A stretch of 64,000 nucleotides of DNA from Bacteroidota bacterium (GTDB lineage Bacteria; Bacteroidota; Bacteroidia; 2-12-FULL-35-15), in contig CANIQT010000005.1 of assembly GCA_947469885.1 (NCBI GenBank), positions 62,001 through 126,000 on the forward strand. The letters are read 5' to 3'. Under the pieces are notes generated by a model. That model searched no databases. It saw only the letters and a list, made by a program, of their open reading frames with translations, and was not told the DNA's origin. Of this stretch, positions 60,389-64,000 are shown in pieces. Positions within the stretch are counted from its first letter, which is position 1. Each line of letters starts with the position of its first letter. The position numbers were made by a program, and so were the translations under genes.

Positions 60389-62368
60389 ATGTCAAAATTA
60401 GATAGTAAAATACCTGAAGGGAAACTGGAAGAAAAGTGGGAGAAGTATAAATCCACAGTTGCATTGGTTAATCCTGCCAACAAGCGTAGCTTAGAGGTTA
60501 TTGTGGTAGGTTCAGGACTTGCAGGAGCTTCTGCCGCTGCGTCATTAGCCGAAATGGGTTATAAAGTAAAATGTTTTTGTTTTCAGGATTCTGCCCGCAG
60601 GGCACATTCCATTGCAGCGCAAGGTGGAATAAATGCTGCCAAAAATTATCAGAACGATGGGGACAGCACCTACCGTTTATTTTATGATACTGTGAAAGGT
60701 GGCGATTATAGGGCAAGAGAAGCAAATGTGTATCGTCTGGCATCAGTAAGCGCAAACATTATTGACCAATGTGTGGCACAGGGGGTGCCTCTTGCAAGAG
60801 AATATGGCGGAATGTTAAGCAACCGTTCTTTTGGTGGAACACAGGTACAACGTACGTTTTATGCAGCGGGACAAACAGGACAACAATTATTATTAGGAGC
60901 TTATAGTGCATTACAACGCCAAGTTGGTTTGGGAACAATTGAAATGTTGCCCCGCCACGAAATGCTGGAAGTGGTTACTATCGAAGGAAAAGCGCGAGGT
61001 GTTATAGCCAGAGACCTTATATCTGGAAAATTAGAACGTCATTTCGGACATGCAGTATTATTATGTACGGGAGGATATGGAAATGTGTTTTATCTTTCTA
61101 CTAACGCAATGGGAGCTAATGTTACAGCAGCATGGAAAGCACATAAACAAGGAGCATTCTTTGGAAATCCATGTTTTACTCAAATTCATCCAACTTGTAT
61201 TCCTGTGTCCGGTGACCATCAATCTAAATTAACATTGATGAGTGAATCGTTACGTAATGATGGAAGAATATGGGTGCCGAAAAAGCAAGGTGATACACGC
61301 AAAGCAAACGAAATTCCGGAAGAAGAAAGAGATTATTATTTAGAAAGAAGATACCCTGCTTTTGGGAATTTAGTTCCAAGAGATGTTGCTTCACGTGCTG
61401 CAAAAGAAAGATGTGATGCAGGTTTTGGAGTAGGCACTTCAAAGATGGCAGTATATCTCGATTTCAAAGCTGCCATTGCACGATACGGACATACGCATGC
61501 TATTAAATTAGGCACTAACAATCCTACAGCAGAACAATTAAAAAAGTTTGGTAAAGAAGTAGTGGAAGAAAAGTATGGTAACCTATTTGAAATGTATGAG
61601 CAAATAACAGGAGAAAACCCTTACGAATTACCAATGCGTATTTACCCAGCTGTGCATTATACAATGGGCGGCTTATGGGTAGATTATAATTTGATGACTA
61701 CTGTTCCGGGCTTATATGCATTAGGCGAAGCCAACTTCTCCGACCATGGTGCTAATCGCCTTGGAGCATCTGCATTGATGCAAGGATTAGCTGATGGTTA
61801 TTTTGTTATTCCTTATACATTGGGTGCTTATTTATCAAAAGAAATAAGTGTGAAAGCAATTCCAACTACTCACGAAGCATTTGTGGAAGCAGAGAAAAAT
61901 GCACTGGCAATCATTGATAAATTATTTGCTATTAAAGGAACTAAATCGGTTGACCATTTTCATAAAGCATTAGGAAAAATAATGTGGAACAAGTGCGGAA
62001 TGGCAAGAAATTCAACGGGTTTGAAAGAAGCTATACAAGAGATAAAAGTATTACGTGAAGAGTTTTGGAAAGATGTTCTTGTACCAGGTTCGGCAAATGA
62101 ATTAAATCCTGAGTTAGAGAAAGCTGGCAGAGTGGCGGATTTCCTTGAGTTAGGAGAATTGATGTGCATGGATGCTTTGAACAGAAATGAAAGTTGTGGA
62201 GGGCATTTCCGCGAAGAATCGCAAACAGAAGATGGTGAGGCGAAACGTGATGATGACAACTATTCTTATGTTGCCGCCTGGGAAAATAAAGGAAATAATA
62301 ATTATGAATTACATAAGGAAGAACTCGTATTTGATGTTGTTCATCCGAGTCAACGTTCGTACAAGTAA
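60389..62368 (+). CDS. sdhA: succinate dehydrogenase/fumarate reductase flavoprotein subunit
   Basis: [48 protein letters not shown]. Confidence 0.96.
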   Translation: MSKLDSKIPEGKLEEKWEKYKSTVALVNPANKRSLEVIVVGSGLAGASAAASLAEMGYKVKCFCFQDSARRAHSIAAQGGINAAKNYQNDGDSTYRLFYDTVKGGDYRAREANVYRLASVSANIIDQCVAQGVPLAREYGGMLSNRSFGGTQVQRTFYAAGQTGQQLLLGAYSALQRQVGLGTIEMLPRHEMLEVVTIEGKARGVIARDLISGKLERHFGHAVLLCTGGYGNVFYLSTNAMGANVTAAWKAHKQGAFFGNPCFTQIHPTCIPVSGDHQSKLTLMSESLRNDGRIWVPKKQGDTRKANEIPEEERDYYLERRYPAFGNLVPRDVASRAAKERCDAGFGVGTSKMAVYLDFKAAIARYGHTHAIKLGTNNPTAEQLKKFGKEVVEEKYGNLFEMYEQITGENPYELPMRIYPAVHYTMGGLWVDYNLMTTVPGLYALGEANFSDHGANRLGASALMQGLADGYFVIPYTLGAYLSKEISVKAIPTTHEAFVEAEKNALAIIDKLFAIKGTKSVDHFHKALGKIMWNKCGMARNSTGLKEAIQEIKVLREEFWKDVLVPGSANELNPELEKAGRVADFLELGELMCMDALNRNESCGGHFREESQTEDGEAKRDDDNYSYVAAWENKGNNNYELHKEELVFDVVHPSQRSYK

Positions 62369-62825
62369 TTTGATGATTTGATAATTTGGCGATTTGATAA
62401 TTGATTTAGTATTGCAAACAAATAAAGAAAATTTAATAGTAAAATTAACATTTGAATTTTCTTTGCTGATTATTAATTTTACAGAGCATTTGCAATCACA
62501 GAAAAAATTCAATCTTGCAAATCAACTTTTTCGTTCTGGTACATCAATAGGTGCCAATGTTAGAGAAGCGCAAAATGCGGAAAGCAAAGCCGACTTTATC
62601 CATAAAATGAAAATTGCTGCAAAAGAAGCAGACGAAACTGAATACTGGTTGCTGTTATGTAGAGAGTCAAAAAATTATGACGACCCTGGAATATTACTAG
62701 AAAAAATAGATTCTATTAACAAAATATTATCAAAGATAGTAGCAACATCAAAAGTTTATACAAATAAAATTTAAAATAGCTTTGGTAATCATCAAATTAT
62801 CAAATCAACAAATTATCAAATCACA
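62368..62825. mobile_element. putative IVS-type insertion: four-helix-bundle gene flanked by inverted repeats
   Basis: Left atttgatgatttgataatttggcgatttgataattgattt; right reverse complement gtgatttgataatttgttgatttgataatttgatga. Confidence 0.5.
62394..62774 (+). CDS. four-helix-bundle protein (23S rRNA intervening-sequence protein family)
   Basis: NLANQLFRSGTSIGANVREAQNAESKADFIHKMKIAAKEADETEYWLLLCRES. Confidence 0.92.
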   Translation: MIIDLVLQTNKENLIVKLTFEFSLLIINFTEHLQSQKKFNLANQLFRSGTSIGANVREAQNAESKADFIHKMKIAAKEADETEYWLLLCRESKNYDDPGILLEKIDSINKILSKIVATSKVYTNKI

Positions 62826-62828
62826 ATT

Positions 62829-63584
62829 ATGAGTGGAAATATGAATTTAACGCTAAAAGTTTGGCGACAAAAAAATGACAAAGCAACAGGTAAACTGGTT
62901 ACTTATCCTGTAAAAGATATTTCTCCGGATATGTCGTTCCTGGAAATGTTTGATGTGCTGAACGAACAACTGATTGTAAAAGGGGAAGAGCCAATTGCTT
63001 TTGACCACGACTGCCGTGAAGGAATTTGCGGTATGTGCAGTATGTTTATTAATGGTCAACCACACGGACCAAAGAGAGGAGTTACTACCTGCCAGTTGCA
63101 CATGCGCTCGTTTAAAGATGGTGATACGATTGTGGTGGAACCTTGGAGAGCAGCGGCATTTCCGGTGATAAAAGATTTAACGGTTGACCGTACTGCATTC
63201 GACAGAATAATTTCGAAAGGTGGTTTCATATCTGTAAACACTGGCAATGCACAGGATGCTAATAATATTCCTATTCCGAAACCGGATGCAGATGCTTCGT
63301 TTAATGCTGCTGCATGTATTGGTTGCGGGGCTTGTGTGGCTACCTGCAAGAATTCTTCGGCTATGTTATTTGTATCTGCAAAAGTTTCTCAACTGGCTTT
63401 GTTGCCGCAAGGAAGAGTGGAAGCTACTGCCCGCGTTAAAAATATGGTGGCACAAATGGATGAAGAAGGTTTTGGAAATTGTTCCAATACCGGTGCATGC
63501 GAAGTGGAATGTCCGAAAGGAATTTCATTGGAAAATATTGCAAGAATGAACAGGGAATATTTTACCGCTAATATTAAAGAGTAG
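62829..63584 (+). CDS. sdhB: succinate dehydrogenase/fumarate reductase iron-sulfur subunit
   Basis: [46 protein letters not shown]. Confidence 0.96.
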   Translation: MSGNMNLTLKVWRQKNDKATGKLVTYPVKDISPDMSFLEMFDVLNEQLIVKGEEPIAFDHDCREGICGMCSMFINGQPHGPKRGVTTCQLHMRSFKDGDTIVVEPWRAAAFPVIKDLTVDRTAFDRIISKGGFISVNTGNAQDANNIPIPKPDADASFNAAACIGCGACVATCKNSSAMLFVSAKVSQLALLPQGRVEATARVKNMVAQMDEEGFGNCSNTGACEVECPKGISLENIARMNREYFTANIKE

Positions 63585-63625
63585 TATTTAGGGATGTTGG
63601 TGAAAACACCAACATCGGCATCGTT

Positions 63626-63660
63626 TAAAAAACCAATCTCAAATGAGGTTGGTTTTTTTG
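63626..63660 (+). terminator. intrinsic terminator after sdhB
   Basis: AAAAAACCAATCTCAAATGAGGTTGGTTTTTTTG. Confidence 0.85.
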
Positions 63661-63698
63661 TTTACTTTTACTTCACATTTATTGAAACATTCTTCTAC

Positions 63699-64000
63699 AT
63701 GAAAAAAACAATTGTCTTTTTATTTCTGTTTCTTTTCTCTCTCCTAAATTATTCTTCTGCTCAGGAGTGGATGGGAAAAACAAATCCAACAACTTCTAAC
63801 TTTTTTGAAATTCAAAAAGCATTTTATAACTATTATTCTGAAAATAAAAGAGAAGTTGATACTGAAGAAGAAAACGATGATGAGTTCGCAAAGTTCAAAC
63901 GATGGGAATATTATTGGGAAACAAGAGTGGATGCGAATGGCAATTTTCCACCAGCTGATGTTCTTTGGAAAGAGTTGGAAAACTATACTGCTAATCAACA
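63699..64000 (+). CDS. secreted protein, N-terminal part (runs off right edge)
   Basis: MKKTIVFLFLFLFSLLNYSSAQEWMGKTNPTTSNFFEIQKAFYNYYSENKRE...; open to the end of the window. Confidence 0.8.
   Translation, partial: MKKTIVFLFLFLFSLLNYSSAQEWMGKTNPTTSNFFEIQKAFYNYYSENKREVDTEEENDDEFAKFKRWEYYWETRVDANGNFPPADVLWKELENYTANQ

Overview
The window is a chromosomal segment of a Bacteroidota genome. The evidence is T9SS C-terminal sorting domains, TAnnTTTG -7 promoter elements, and a uppS-bamA-skp-skp-murI cluster. Most of it is ordinary: cysS, tyrS, nadD, sod, the bamA cluster, sdhCAB, a histidine kinase/response regulator pair, and several large secreted repeat proteins (RCC1, SBBP, GEVED). No rRNA, tRNA or CRISPR array was recognised by eye. 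The most unusual signal is a cassette that occurs three times (about 11.8-13.86 kb, 34.16-35.88 kb, and 51.12-49.45 kb on the minus strand). Each has a small helix-turn-helix gene, a helically phased array of 21-bp degenerate repeats whose word is locus-specific but built on a shared AAAGTT(C/T)..GAA..TT core, a gene for a ~220 aa protein (helical N-terminus, FN3-like C-terminus) behind an A-rich leader, and a strong hairpin terminator with a GAAA loop. I know of no named system with this organisation. Other notable items are a 23S-IVS/four-helix-bundle gene flanked by inverted repeats between sdhA and sdhB, a LuxE-like gene carrying three in-frame dispersed-repeat insertions, a decayed VapC toxin behind an intact antitoxin-like ORF, an SDR gene lacking a normal start codon, and several dispersed palindromic repeat families. 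All calls come from reading the sequence and supplied translations; no database search was run.
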